Source of the DNA: Lingula anatina
Taxonomy: Eukaryota; Brachiopoda; Lingulata; Lingulida; Lingulidae
Assembly (NCBI RefSeq): GCF_001039355.2
Contig: NW_019775647.1
Span: forward strand, 142,835 to 206,834
Direction: 5' to 3'
Length of the DNA: 64,000 nt
This document shows positions 35,901 through 48,288 of this stretch, piece by piece. The notes under the pieces were generated by a model. The model made no database searches, was not told the DNA's origin, and was given only the letters and a program-made list of their open reading frames with translations. The translations under genes and the position numbers were made by a program. Each line of letters opens with the position of its first letter. Position 1 is the first letter of the stretch.

Positions 35901-38657
35901 CATGATCCAAATATATCAGAAATGTCAAACAATCATGGAATCACAATGCTTTCTATTGCACCAAGTACTTATATTAAACAAAATGAAACTTTTTGACAAT
36001 TTTTCTAGGGAACATACGTAACGTAGTATTAGCCATGACGCAAAGCCCCTTGAGCTATATAATATCAATTTTAATATTTATATAAACATCTTTACGTCAT
36101 GTATAATTTACCATGACTGAAACACTACAAAATATATCGGAACGCGGTAAAAGAATTTAAATTAAATGACCCGGAACATACATGTACGCTACCATACATT
36201 TCCGGAAGATACGTTACCATTAAAAGCTCTTTGCGTAATTTTAAGAAATGGTAAAAATTAAAATTTGAATTAAAATTGAGACAGTTGTGGACTTTTGTTC
36301 TATACATGTGTATGTTTTAAAAATTGAATACAACCTTGAATTCATTCAATTTTATTTTTGGACACTTCAGCATGTGAAATGCACCTCTATATTGGGTCTG
36401 GGTGTATAACGTTGCACTGCCGGTGTTACGATTAAGGAGTTGCGTTCGTCTTTCTAGGTGTGTGCTTCTTCGAGAAAAATATCATGCATTTTTGGCTCAT
36501 AGTAATACTGATGCTAAGTTTGTGGAAAGTATCATGGACACATTGGAGAAAAGAGGAATCAGTTGCTGCTACTCAAAAAGAGATTTCCGCCTAGGTACTT
36601 CAACGGTGTCTTGTATCAATGAAGCTCTGGACAGGAGCAAGTTTGTTATCTGCTTTCTTTCAAAAGATTTTCTTACAAGTCCTTGGTGCAAGCATGAAAG
36701 AGAATTGGCGTTGCATAAAGCTGCCGAGACGAGTGAAGACATTGTCGTCCCTATCCTGATGGACGCGTCTGTTGAAGATTTGCCATTGAATATACGGCGC
36801 TTAACTCATATCAGACGCGAGGACATCGATTTTGAGAAGTTGTTTTCTTCGCTTGGATGTGAGTATTGCATTAAGTACAGATTATCGGTATATTTTTAGA
36901 GCTTTTTTATTTTCTAGCTACTTAACAATAGTAAAAAGCAGAAGTTAAACCAGAATAAGTAAATGAAAATATAAATAACATTTGAGCACTGATGCATTGT
37001 TTTGGTCACGTTATTGATGCCAAACATACATGTCATAACTGAAACAAGAATTCTGCGGTATAAAGTTGGGGTCCAAGGAAACAATGTCTTTCTTCACACA
37101 GGAATTTGGAACTGTAGACGAGGACAAATAATGCTGTAAATGTGTTTTATTTTGTTATGTTTCGCTTGTGATCATATTTTAAGAGAGGGAGAAGGACCTT
37201 GGAGGTACAAATTTACCCAGATAAGGGGGCAAGCTTTACCTACTGTAATTGTGAAAAAGACTAGAACAATACACACGACACTGGCTATTTCTTGAAAAGA
37301 TTTTTGAAAATCCTGGCAAAATGCTCAGGTGTATTTAAGAAATCAAAACGGCGCATTTTTCTATGCAACATTGCTTATATTTTCAGTTCCAGAGGGAAAC
37401 TCCCGTCCAACGTACATTGATCTTGAGACTGCTAACGCAGAACTGAAGACCAAGTTGGAGGATGCTCAGATCAAGTTGAAGGATGCTCAGATTGAGTTGG
37501 AGGATGCTCAGAAATTAATCAAAATAAAAGATGACGCCTTGATTCAGCAGCAAATGCACATCAAGCAGTGCGAAGATAAGGTGAGCCAGCATGAATCTGC
37601 AATGGCTGCCATGAAACTACGGTGTCACGATCTTCAGCAGAGACTAGATAGAAGAGATGCCGAGCTAAAAGAAATGAAGACCAAGTTGGATCATTGTCTG
37701 AATGAGGATGAAAATAAGCAACAACAAATGAGTGATTCAGCTCTTACGACCACCGTTGAAGATTTACCGGAAAAGCAGATTGGCGACATCCAAACTGATC
37801 CTACATTGTCTCTGAAAGATGTTCAAGAGTTTCACTGCCGACTTGGGTTAGCACAGAAACGACAAAGAGCGGTAAGCCCTGGTCGGTACTATTTTTGGCG
37901 CAGGAGAGATGCAAAAGTAAAAGAAATGAAGACCAAGTTGGACCATTGTCTGAATGAGAAGGCTGAAATTAAGCAACAACAAATGAGTGATTCAGCTGTT
38001 AAAGATTTGCCAAAAATGCAGATGGGCGACATCCAAACCGTTCCTACGTTGGCTCGTAATGGGGTGAAAGAGTTTCGTCGCCTACTTAAGTTAGGAGAGA
38101 ATTATGGCCAAAAATCAAGTTGGCAAGACGTGATCAATACTTTGAAAGGTGCAGAGCGCATTGTGAAGGAGAACACAAACAATAGTATCCCAGAGAGTAT
38201 GGTCTTTGAAATGTTTAGGTGTCTGTGGAAAGCTTACAGGAATCTTAAAGACTACCAAACATCTATCAACTACTGTAACGAAGCTTTATCATATCAGCAC
38301 AAGTTGTTTGGTCCTGGCTGCGTTAATTTAAAACTAGCACAGTGCTATATCAGCAGCGCCTTCGCACACGAACAGTCGGGAAAGCTCGATGATGCAGTAG
38401 AATTGTACAGTACATCTGTCATATATCTCAGAATACTCCGTGACAAAAACAACTGTGATGAATACCCCAGAGAGAAACTGCCGCTTTCTTTGCGACTTTT
38501 AGGGCGTACATATTTAAAGAAACGTGACACGGAAGCTGCCAGCAAATATCTAAACTATGCATTAGATGAAGAGATCAAGTTACATGGACAGGACGAAGCA
38601 CACTGTCATATCAAAGCAATTAGATCTCTTTTGGACGAAACAAAACGCATCTCATAA
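32996..38657 (+). CDS. TIR - coiled coil - TPR protein, copy A (604 aa)
   Basis: Exons 32996-33138, 36458-36858 and 37387-38657 (phases 2 and 1; GT-AG). Residues 1-47 are acidic and Ser-rich (DNLSLSEMDISLSDD). The TIR domain spans about 54-180: box 1 KYHAFLAHS, BB-loop KRDFRLGTST (Leu93 where family members usually have Pro), and box 3 SPWCKHE with a WCxxE Glu128. Residues of about 190-300 are a Gln/Lys/Glu-rich coiled coil with repeated LEDAQ-type steps. An 84-codon segment (about 37653-37856) is duplicated at 37905-38100. The last 200 residues read as helical TPR-like repeats (LWKAYRNLKDYQTSINYCNEAL; LLGRTYLKKRDTEAASKYL). There is no signal peptide, membrane segment or NTPase. It is probably a cytosolic immune adaptor or NAD-consuming enzyme; function inferred. 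AATAAA lies at 38669. Confidence 0.8.
33530..35387. mobile_element. TIR-bounded element of about 1.86 kb in intron 1 of TIR-TPR gene A
   Basis: Bounded by the exact 14-bp inverted repeat ATTGTACCACCAGC (33530-33543) and its complement (35374-35387), with weaker similarity extending inward about 40 bp. The homologous intron of unit C (about 49530) reads through without it. The interior has a short GC-rich segment, then the tandem array described separately, and a poly-T/poly-G tract at the right end. A minus-strand open frame (33505-33711) has no recognisable family and no transposase was seen, so the element looks non-autonomous. The exact right border is uncertain because about 35 nt of extra sequence follow the inverted repeat. 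Confidence 0.6.
34500..35235. repeat. Five-copy repeat of about 146 bp carrying DR1-like nuclear-receptor motifs
   Basis: The phrase gtccatagttactattgaac recurs about every 146 bp from 34532 to about 35115. Units 1, 3 and 4 contain an exact TGACCTTTGACCT (34598-34610, 34890-34902, 35036-35048), the reverse of the DR1 consensus AGGTCAAAGGTCA. Units 2 and 5 have one mismatch. Most units also contain TGACCTTGA-type single sites (the reverse of TCAAGGTCA), some with a mismatch. Another exact DR1 lies outside the array at 33874-33886. Binding is not shown by sequence alone. Confidence 0.85.
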
Positions 38658-39861
38658 GAACTTAGCAAAATAAAAACAACAATTAACTATATGTACGTGC
38701 TTCAGATTTTGCTGGATTTGGTCTGATGAATATGATAGGTCAAGAAAATAATGTCATCCCTATGTAAACGGTGCATGAAACCTGCAGTCAAAATGATTAG
38801 TACACGCAGATTTATTTTTGATTTAGAAATGATTGCAGTTTTAAAAAATGATCAGTTAATCAACTTCACAAGTTTTTCATATTCTGCGTTGAACCCAAAA
38901 TACCGTAACTTAATTTCCATTTTAATTTTTAATTTGAGGGAGGCATTGGTGATTTACTTGACCAGTCAGGAACACGCCTGTCATGGCCATGAGTTCAGGG
39001 CTTTTAGTTCAAAGTGAACATATTTCTTAGAAAAAAGTTGATTGCAGATTTGTGTATTTTAGCTATAGAGAACGTGATGACGCTTAATGTTCGGGACTAA
39101 CCCCAGTTTAGTGAACAATTTATGATGCCTTTTGTCTATTAATTTATGTTATTTCATTTTTTCGCAAATTGTTACAATATTAAGTTTTTAAAACTGACTC
39201 AGTTTGTTGACCCAATTATTTGGAAGTAATTTACAAATATATCAATCTATAACACATGTACACAAAAAAAAAAACAACAACGCGAAAAGAGTATACATAT
39301 TGGGGGCGCGAACTAGTATATTACACAGATTGCTAGACATACGAACGTCACTGTGACTGTCTCCATATGGTATCTGCTGTCCTCTTTTGGATTTATATTC
39401 TTCATGTATTTATTTATTTTATTTCATCTAGCATTGTTTTTGTTTCTATCCATTAAGAGTGTTTGATATGATACAGAATGCTACCTTTGTTAAGATATGT
39501 TATCAGAACTAGGACTGGAAAGAAAGAAAATAATTAATTGAAAAAAGTATATATTACCCTCTTTAGCCAATTTACGTTCTAAAATTACCTGGATCAGTAT
39601 AGAATAGTATTGAAGCTCTCCAGCAATGTATATTGTAATTTTTATTGATTTACATTGAAGCTTCACTTATGTTATTACCAAAAGTATCGGAATTTGATTT
39701 ATAAAGTCATGGGGTGGTAAACGACCCTATATGCCGGTATGATGAGGGTTTACTTTAATTTTATGTGAGTTTATTATTCCAGTCCGCTTTGGAAAGAGCA
39801 TTGTTCGTTTTTATTAAATCCATCTTAAAAGGAATTTTTTTTTAGTTTTTGAACACTTACA
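38658..39861 (+). other. 3' flank of TIR-TPR gene A
   Basis: No gene. It is homologous to 53478-54830 downstream of copy C, which shows it belongs to the duplicated unit. It contains AATAAA at 38669 and a poly(A)-rich tract near 39262. The small open frame at 38751-39017 is not preserved in frame in the other unit and is not called. Confidence 0.6.
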
Positions 39862-40159
39862 CAGGGGCGGATCGAGAATTATTTGAAGGGGTAGGGGGGG
39901 GGATCCAGAAGAGAAAGCCTAGGTTGCGAAGCCGACCATCGCCCAGTTGGTGTGGGGTTCGGGTCCTGCTCAAGGGTCCCGAAAATTTTGTGGTGTTCTG
40001 GAGGGCAAACGATGATCTTTGATACGGTTTAGAACTGTGATTCATCTATAGTGAAAATCCTGATTTCAAGAGGGGAATATGGCGTGATATATTTTTCAGA
40101 AATCGAAGGGGGGGGGGGGTAAGCAAACCCCCCCTGACCCCCCTCTAAATCCGCCACTG
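39862..40159. mobile_element. hAT-like MITE (about 298 bp)
   Basis: Starts CAGGGGCGGATC and ends ATCCGCCACTG, an inverted-repeat pair typical of small hAT elements, with G/C homopolymers inside each end. CTTACA occurs on both sides as the target duplication. The matching place in unit C (near 54818) reads through as acacttactgtctaag with no insert. Confidence 0.75.
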
Positions 40160-42111
40160 CTTACAGTCTAAGACCTTTCAAAGAAACATGTCCGAAATAG
40201 TGATTTGCAATAAGACAAGCATATATAGAATATTTTTGGCTTTGTTTTGTCTTCACCATGACAATAAGTTTTATTCAATGCTGTATACATGATTTTTTTT
40301 TATTTCTAACTACCAGTATTCTGTTTTTGGCCATTGAAGAATTTAATAAATATATTACTTAAATTTTTTTTTTATTATTTGTTAAAATACCTTATTTATT
40401 TTCATCATCAGTCGACCGTATACTTATGTTTTCTTTCTTTTTTATCAGTAATTGAATTGAAATTAAGATTTCCTTGGGGTACAATTATTCAACGTAGTAA
40501 AATTGTTTATTCTGAAAATATTTTTCAAGCAGTACAATTATTCTGCCAGTATAATTATTAACTTACAGAAGATTTTCCGGGTGTTACTATAATGATTATG
40601 AAATCTCTGAGAGAGAAATAAAGTTCTACTACACCTACAGCTTTCAGATGACATTTTTGATTGCATTTTTTGTAAAATGTAGACTTCTTAATGTTGATTC
40701 TAGTTCTAAATGAAAAAAAGATTTGGCAAAATCAGTCTTATTATTACTAGTATTATTGCAATAGGGGTAAACGTCCGGTCTGATTGAACCCCTGAATTTT
40801 AACTTTTGGACCAGCAGGTTTTCGGAAAGTGGTGGTCCAAATGGCCAGTAAGGTGGAGAATTTATGGAGCAGACAGGTCGTTTCTTCTCTACACTTTGGA
40901 TGTATTCTGAGAAAAGTAGCTTTCAATACAATGCCAAGGGTCAAAGAGGAACGCCGAGAATCTCATTTGTGCACTTGACAAAGCATTCTTATCAAGTGCG
41001 TATTTATTCGATGCAGCATCAAAATAATAGGACATCTATATAAATCTTTTGCTTATAACTTGTACAGATGGTAAATTTGAGCATCCTTTGTCTTTTTCTA
41101 TATTAACTGAACCCTTTTTTTAGCTTAAAGAGACTAGTTATTGTAAGATAGAGCCTATGTAAATAATGTATCTATTATAAGGTAAGAGATGAATATAGTA
41201 ATTAAATATCACTAAACATGTTTTTTCTCGTTCTTTTAATTCAGAGAACAAAGAATACAGAAATCAATCTTTTGTGTTTCGATTTCAAAAAGGAGGCGAA
41301 AAGATGTTTCCAGTTTGCAAATAAAAATATCCAAATATCGCTTCATTTTGCCCCCTCCCCCCGTTATATTTTTCTTTTTCTATTTTCTCCATAAAAAGAT
41401 TTAAACAGAAACATTTAAAAAATCTTATTATATTTTTTCATATTTTTCATATTATTTTTTCAACCCTAAAAAACCTAAGCATCACCTATGTGCAAAATGC
41501 ACGTGCATGTATTCGATATTAAATTCCACTAGGAACATCACAATGGACCAGTTCCAGGAATTGAGATTATTTTAAACCTATTTTTGAATTTTTAGCGAGC
41601 AAAGAAATCAACAAAACACTTTTAATTCTTAACAACAATTTTTAACATATGGGGGGGGGGATAACTGAGCACAAGTATAAAATATGAGACGAAGACATAT
41701 TTACATGTAGGCCTAGAGTATGACCTACAGTAATATCAAAGTGTTTGGTATTGCCTCATTTAGCTTGTCAAACTGTATTTTTATGGATAAGGCAGATGAG
41801 ATTGTCGTCAATGTACCGTTATACAGTATTTTAAGAGACTCATTTAGAGCAAGGAAACAAAATTTATTGATTTATTTGTTCGTGGATAGACTAGGAGAAA
41901 GAGATGTCATAAACCACATGTAATATATATATTTAATTAGCACATCGGCTGTTGCACTTCAAACTAAATCAACGTACGGCCATGCATGTGCATGCATACC
42001 TAGACTACATGTATCCGACATGCATTCAGATGGAAAACCGTTCCCAGCTAATGGAACCTTTAATTGTCCTTATACAACCCGCCCAAAATGAAACAGGACA
42101 AGCATACTGCC

Positions 42112-42374
42112 CAGGGCCGTAGCCTGAGCAAAATGCCGGGGGGCAGTAAGCAGACACGACGGGACGAAGCCCCCGAAGGGGGAGAGTGTGGGAGGTCCCC
42201 CTCCCACGGTGTGGAAATTTTTAAAAAACTATGTATAATACTGCATTCTGGTGCATTTTAACTGTTATTTATTGCTCAATTAGAAGTCAGAAATTGCGAT
42301 TTTTTTGCACCACAAATCCCAGGGGGGGCAGCTGCCCCCCCCCTGCCCTCCCCCCCCCGGAGGCTACGGCCCTG
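42112..42374. mobile_element. hAT-like MITE (263 bp)
   Basis: Exact 14-bp terminal inverted repeats, CAGGGCCGTAGCCT and AGGCTACGGCCCTG, are flanked by CTGCC on both sides. The equivalent place in unit A (near 30033) reads actgccaacag without the insert, so the element entered after the duplication. GC-rich; no coding capacity. Confidence 0.85.
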
Positions 42375-42708
42375 CTGCCAACAGTGAAAACAGCGAAGAA
42401 AATGCAATGCTCCCTGAATGAGTCATTTTGTCATCAGCAAATTGTAAACACTCTCTAAATACTCTCACATATGAGTAATAAAAGCAACGGTTGAATCTAC
42501 GTTAAAATTAAAATTTCATCATGTATTCGGTTTCGTAATGATAACCAGAACGAAATGTCAAAGATATTTCTTGTCACTTATACACCAGGGTTATAAAAGG
42601 GACTTTTTTGCAGTAGACTGAAAGCTGGAGAGGAATCGGAGCAGTGTATAGTATTGCTTTTCCTTAATGGAAATAGACCTTTTAAACAGGAAAAAGAGAT
42701 TCCTATCA

Positions 42709-42750
<42 letters not shown>

Positions 42751-43916
42751 AAAAAACCCATACCTCGTTTAAAAACAAGAAAGGGCTTAATAATTGAATA
42801 TTCCTCAGAGCATGTAAATATATGGAAATGTAGTCTTGTTCTAATCTTCTTATCTTATCTTCTTATCTATGATCATTGTTCAGGATCATTGTTATAATTA
42901 GGCTAATATTACTGTAATTACTTATGAAATTAGCCCTTCGTCAATAATGGTGATTAATAAAGATGCTAATGTACCTGTTGCTAATATAATCTTTCCTCCT
43001 TGCTGCACACACAAAAAAAGTTACATGTGACGAAATGAACGATAAAATTTCCACTGTGAAATTATAAAATAGAAATGTATAAAAAAAGAATGCACCATAG
43101 AATCTGTACTGGGATGTGTTAGATGTGCTGAACTGAGTGTGTCGTGATGTACTGTGAGACTACGCTCCCATTGTTTTCGTTTAGAGGGACAAACTGTATG
43201 TCTCCAGACGGTATCAACTTGTCGACAGCAAGTCTTGTTACAAAAGAACTTCTGGGTGTCTAGGCACAGTAAATGAATCTTCACTCTGTAGGCTTACAAT
43301 TAAGTCAGAACGTACTTATTTCACCTACTGTCTGTATTTTCGATGTTTTGGAAAAAAGAAGAGGTCGGCCTAAAATTGCTTACCACCCTTAATTAATGCA
43401 CACATTAACAGTAAAGCAAAAAAAAAAAAAAAAAACTACGACATTATGCAACTGTAACATAAAACATTTTGTAGATTGGAATAGTCAGGAAAAAATTTAC
43501 GATCTTGAGTTAAGCGGGATAGACCTATTAAATGTCAATAAAAATCAATAAAATTAGAACAAGCACCAACAAATGAACCAAAAACTTAACTAGTAATTAG
43601 AAGCTTTGGGGGAAGTTAAGGTGGATTTCTAGCTTCTTTCAAACCCAACAATAAATGCCTTATAAATAACCATCAGAGGCATTGGGTGCATATCATTAAC
43701 CACACACACGGCCACAAAGAGGCGCACGCGCACGCACGCACATGCACACACAGAAGAGATTAGTTTTAACGTTAGCTAAATCTGCACTCAGTTTGTTTGC
43801 TGGTCTCTTATCCTATACAGATACACCTGTGTGTGCGGGACAGGCATCGATCAATTATAATAATGAACTTTCCATTTGTGTTTCTTACAAATGGCATGGA
43901 AAACAGAGTATTTTAT

Positions 43917-44100
43917 TATAAGGCCCTAAGCGGAACCGGAAATTGCATCAACAGACCGCGTCGGGGGTTCCCCGTCGTCATCGCGTCGTTAAGCTCAACG
44001 GTTGCCGCCTTTTAACAGTAAATGGGAAGAAATTCGCCCCAGACCAAGGTACGCTTAGGTATTGACAGTTCTCTTTTAGAAGAGCGGTTAACTTATTTTT
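43917..44100 (+). promoter_or_regulatory. Promoter-like region of unit B
   Basis: TATAAG at 43917-43922 and the following gcggaaccggaaattgc ... cgcgtcgggggttccccgtcgtc block match unit A 31651 onwards. The GTAAGT donor that ends the probable untranslated exon in unit A is not preserved at the matching place (cagttctcttttag), so normal splicing of this leader is doubtful. A gtacgc a few bases upstream could substitute. Confidence 0.4.
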
Positions 44101-44683
44101 AAGGATTTATTTTAATTGAATTTATAACGAATAATATATACGGCAAGTTGTATTTGGTAGTTTTATTTGTTGAAAAGCTGTCTGACTTTTATCGACTGGA
44201 GATTTCCGTTTCACACTTAGCGCCTCTTTTGAAAATTTCCGTTACGGTCGCCATTCATCGCGTGTACTTACGTTTTTAAAATCAAAATGGCAAGTGAATT
44301 GGGCATAACTTGATACATTAGTACATGTATATGCATATAGTATATTTGCTTTTATGGCATGTGTAATAAAATAGGGAGATGTCATAGATCATGGCTCATA
44401 TTACGATAGTGAAAGAAGACTTTGAACTCTTCACTATCATAAAATGCGTGCGTGTGTGTGTCAAAACTGCTGTGTCATTTCGATCCATTCAACTTATCAT
44501 TATAATGCATTTTGAAATCATTAAATAATTCATTACCTGACAAAATGATTTTATTCAATATTTGGCTCTGTATGCATTAGGCCTATCTCAAAGGTTCGGG
44601 GTTTTAGTGGAAAATACTTACACCTTATGTATTTGTGAAACATATAGTGTGTGTATATTAACTTGTGACGGTTTTATTACAGA

Positions 44684-44826
44684 ATGAAGGTCTCTGATCT
44701 TACCACAAGAACTGACAATCTCTCCCTCAGTGAAATGGATATATCTTCTTCTGATGACATCACAACAGCAAAAGTTGCCAATGATACAGGCAAATCTTTG
44801 GAGAAGTGCGATAGAACGGAACCTAT
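44684..44826 (+). pseudogene. Orphan first coding exon of a TIR-TPR gene (unit B)
   Basis: 143 nt encoding MKVSDLTTRTDNLSLSEMDI and onward, ending EP plus AT|gtaagt in phase 2. Length, phase and acceptor are the same as the first coding exons at 32996 and 48941. No TIR or TPR exon follows before the next unit's own first exon. It is either a relic or, since the phase fits, an alternative first exon that could splice to the TIR exon at 49650. The open frame is intact. Confidence 0.6.
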
Positions 44827-46421
44827 GTAAGTAAACCAGGTGAAAAAGAAAAAAGTAACGGCCAACCTCTGTGTAAATCGCAATTCCTTGTCATGTCCGT
44901 GTGTGATTCTTATCTTATAAGAGTATTCGATACTTTACATTTAATATATTCTGTTTATTTACGCTGCATAATCATATTGAAAGCCAGTCGAGATATCTGT
45001 CTGTTCATTAGAATTTAGTCACGACGTTGCCCATTCATAATATTTTTATAAAATAAATGTGAAGAACTCTCGCTTATTTTAAGGATATTGTCATCCTTGG
45101 CTTAAAACTCCCTATTTGCTGCCTTACATATATTCTTTTGGGTAATTGATAAATCTTCAGTGTCCAGTAACTAAATTATTTATCAGTTACACATATGTCA
45201 TCTTACGGGTGACATCATAATCTCGGGATAAAAACTGAAAAATCGGTTTCTCAAATTTCTCCTTTTCTTGAGCACCCACGATCAGCGTTTCAGCGGTGAT
45301 TAAATTACACCATTTAGTACTCCAAAATGCTTCCAGCAATTTTTCTTAGAAGTCTTAGTTAAGATTTTATCGTTAATAAAACAAAACAATGCCTCTGTTT
45401 AATAAAAATCTGTAATTAGGGGCTAACAACTCCTTACAAAAACTTTTAAACCAAAAATTGACGACACGGGATTGTAGCCCATACGCTCTTGGTAAACTCT
45501 TCCAATTTTCTTGATAAAATATTGTTCACGGATGAGGTTACGCCCCATATACCAATTGCTTTCTCACCTCAAAATAGAAAGGTGTTAAATTGACGATTAT
45601 AGCTTTGAGTTGCCTATGCTTATACATTGCAATGAGAAATATAACCGGCGATATTTTATATTTTCGAGGGTTTTTATTGCTTTAAATCATCACAAAGATA
45701 AATGCATTATTGAATAATTAAATGCTGAAAGAAATGCATTTGTGTAGCCAAATGTTCACAAGCACAACGAAGCTCTGTTTTTGCTCCAAATTAAGTAAGA
45801 TAAGTCCATATTACTGAAAATTGTCATTTATTAACGACAAAAACTAATAAGATACAAAGTTACAAAACTGGGGAGATAATCAAACATCCTCCAAACTATA
45901 TAAGTGCCATAATATAAAAATAATAAAGTATGTTAATGTGTGTAACCAGGATTAATTAAGAAAAATATGAGAAATCACAACAGCTATAGGGGCAAAAAGT
46001 TGGCGCGAATGAAAATAAAAATGATTATTTTTTAAGAAGATTCACATTCTAAAGCCGGCCTAAAGCCGGCCGGCTGACAGCGAGCTACGCAACCTCTACC
46101 ATTTTAGGACGGGGACGTAGGTTTCCTCATTGCTCTGACAGCCCAATCATAGAGTTGTCTCTCTTGGCCATAGTACTGCCATATTTGTCCTGCATAGTAC
46201 ATTTACCTAACTATAGTTTTAGAGTAATAATCTCACATGTATAACAGATATCAATATCAAATGATAACCAGATAATCTTAAATGACTAATAAATGTGCCA
46301 AACGAGTTATAGCTAACTATCATAAATACAACCATGTTACATTTAGCCAATGCTCAAATCTGCTTCATTAGTCATGAAAAGAGAAAAACAATTATTGGGG
46401 GGGGGGGCAGGGTTGGGTTTG

Positions 46422-48288
46422 AATAACTTTACCAAATTTCACCTCAAAATGTTCATTCCTGAATAATGCACTACTTAATTTGGTGAATTTTACGAGACAA
46501 GTGAGGGAGAGCATTAACTGTCTCCTGAATAACTGAACTCATATGCCTCTGATTAGCAGGCCTTCTAGAGGCAAAGTGACACTGTCCAATTAGGTGCCCC
46601 CCTTAATTATGTTGCGCAAGTGCCGCTTGAAAGTAAATAAGTCTAAGTGTGAAAAACACCACAAGGAGGAAAGCAGGTGGTAGGGGAGGGTGGAGGGTGT
46701 ACAAATAACAATAAAGAAACGTTAGTAATAATACAGTGTAGCTGCTAAAACTGCTAAATCTTAATTATATCAAAATTTAAATGGAAAGTAAAGTAGGTCG
46801 TTTTTTATGGACCACCATGTACAAAATTTAATATTTCCTTAGGCACGGTGTAACATTCTTCTGCGATGTCATTTTGGTGTGTGAAAATTGATGTGTATCG
46901 TCTAGTTTGATGGTGAATGAAATAGTAATACAAATGTTTTCACTGAAAAAAAAAACTTATGTTATGGCATATGTTGTCTCATTTGAAAACAAGGATGGGC
47001 TCAATTTGAATATTCCCCAGAACATGTTAATATGCCTACATGTATATGAGTGTGTTTTATTTTAGTTTGTCATTTTATTATTATCATTATTATTATTGGA
47101 ACTAAATGCCCCATATACAGTACATACATCAGAAGCTAGGGGTGCGTTTCCTTTAGCACAAAACGGGCCCACATAAACGCCCTCGCGTGCACTCACACAC
47201 GCACGCACGTACGGACACGCACGCACACACACGCACAAGCACATGCATAAAATCAGTTTATAAGGAGCATTTAGTTTGAACGTTAACGTTAGCTCGGTCT
47301 GCACTCCGTTTGTTTGCTGGTCTTATCCCAGCGGGCAAAATATGTTGTTTTAACATTGAAACAACGTTAAACCATAACGTTGATAAGACATTGGATAAAC
47401 ATTGGATTTGAAAGTTGACTCAACCTCAGATAACAACGTTGTATCAACGTCAGATAACAACATTGAATCAACCCCAGTTGTTAGACAACATTCTTGCATG
47501 AAAAGACATTGAAATGACCTGAGGGTAGGGTATAAAAGCATGGCCTTTAAGTTAAAATTTCCAAGGTTTAGATTAATATACAGTATATATATATATATAT
47601 ATAAAGTCACTGTCAAGTCAAGTCAAAGTCACTGTCACCTCAACATGTCTATGAATAACAGGTTACCAAGAACTGTTAACTTTATTTATTCACTCCATCA
47701 CATTTACAGCAACTTATTCATCCTAGTGCTAGCTGACCTTGCAAAGAATTCAGTTTATTGGATGGTATTTCTGAATAACAAGTTAAGAAAATTCACTAGT
47801 TCACTAAAGACACAAAACAACTGTCACTTTTACTTTTAACACTTTTTTTATTATTTTGATAAAGTTAGTTACATNAAATAACTTTACCAAATTTCACCTC
47901 AAAATGTTCATTCCTGAATAATGCACTACTTAATTTGGTGAATTTTACGAGACAAGTGAGGGAGAGCATTAACTGTCTCCTGAATAACTGAACTCATATG
48001 CCTCTGTATATATATAAAGTCACTGTCAAGTCAAGTCAAAGTCACTGTCACCTCAACATGTCTATGAATAACAGGTTACCAAGAACTGTTAACTTTATTT
48101 ATTCACTCCATCACATTTACAGCAATTTATTCATCCTAGTGCTAGCTGACCTTGCAAAGAATTCAGTTTATTGGATGGTATTTCTGAATAACAAGTTAAG
48201 AATATTCACTAGTTCACTAAAGACACAAAACAACTGTCACTTTTACTTTTAACACTTTTTTTATTATTTTGATAAAGTTAGTTACAGT
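46422..48288. repeat. Duplicated blocks around a single N (probable haplotype overlap)
   Basis: Block X (46422-46551) recurs at 47877-48006 with essentially no change. Block Y (about 47593-47874) recurs at 48007-48286. The single N at 47875 is the join. Left of it X and Y are separated by about 1 kb; right of it they are contiguous. This is what is expected if one allele with a 1 kb deletion was appended to the other. The open frames at 47540-47839 and 47998-48252 are simply the two copies of Y. Confidence 0.8.

Larger units (their letters stand above)
29005..40985 (+). repeat. Segmental-duplication unit A
   Basis: Begins just after the Reeler gene 3' flank, where gttcataacttg(c/t)acgg-type sequence matches 41050 onwards (start of unit B). 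It ends at a block (about 40770-40980) that matches the end of unit C (about 55455-55690). It contains a promoter-like region, first coding exon, TIR exon and TPR exon in order, plus AT-rich microsatellites: TTTA at about 29070-29125, ATT at about 30540, AAAT/AATT at about 30665-30720, AAAAT at about 31045-31100 and CA at about 31440-31530. No other gene is visible at 29005-31650. Confidence 0.75.
41045..46000 (+). repeat. Segmental-duplication unit B (truncated)
   Basis: Matches unit A from about 29005: the same flank, promoter-like block and first coding exon, and the same start of intron 1, recognisable to about 45060. The TIR and TPR exons are absent. Intervening microsatellites differ from unit A, for example (CA)n at 42709-42746. 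From about 45060 to about 46900 no gene is visible; a ggccggc-containing palindromic patch lies near 46055. Confidence 0.7.

Noticed and set aside
40770-40980. A frame of about 57 codons (GPAxFRK...LWSRQV...ILRKVAFN) shared with 55497-55670 at the end of units A and C
   Set aside because: Open in both units, but by codon comparison most differences are nonsynonymous and there are upstream indels, so it looks like duplicated non-coding or dead coding sequence.
42578-42897. Frames with (CV)n or (TH)n stretches
   Set aside because: Translations of the (CA)n microsatellite in unit B.
47540-48252. Two nearly identical open frames of 84-99 codons
   Set aside because: They are the two copies of block Y around the N join; identity reflects allele overlap, not coding conservation.
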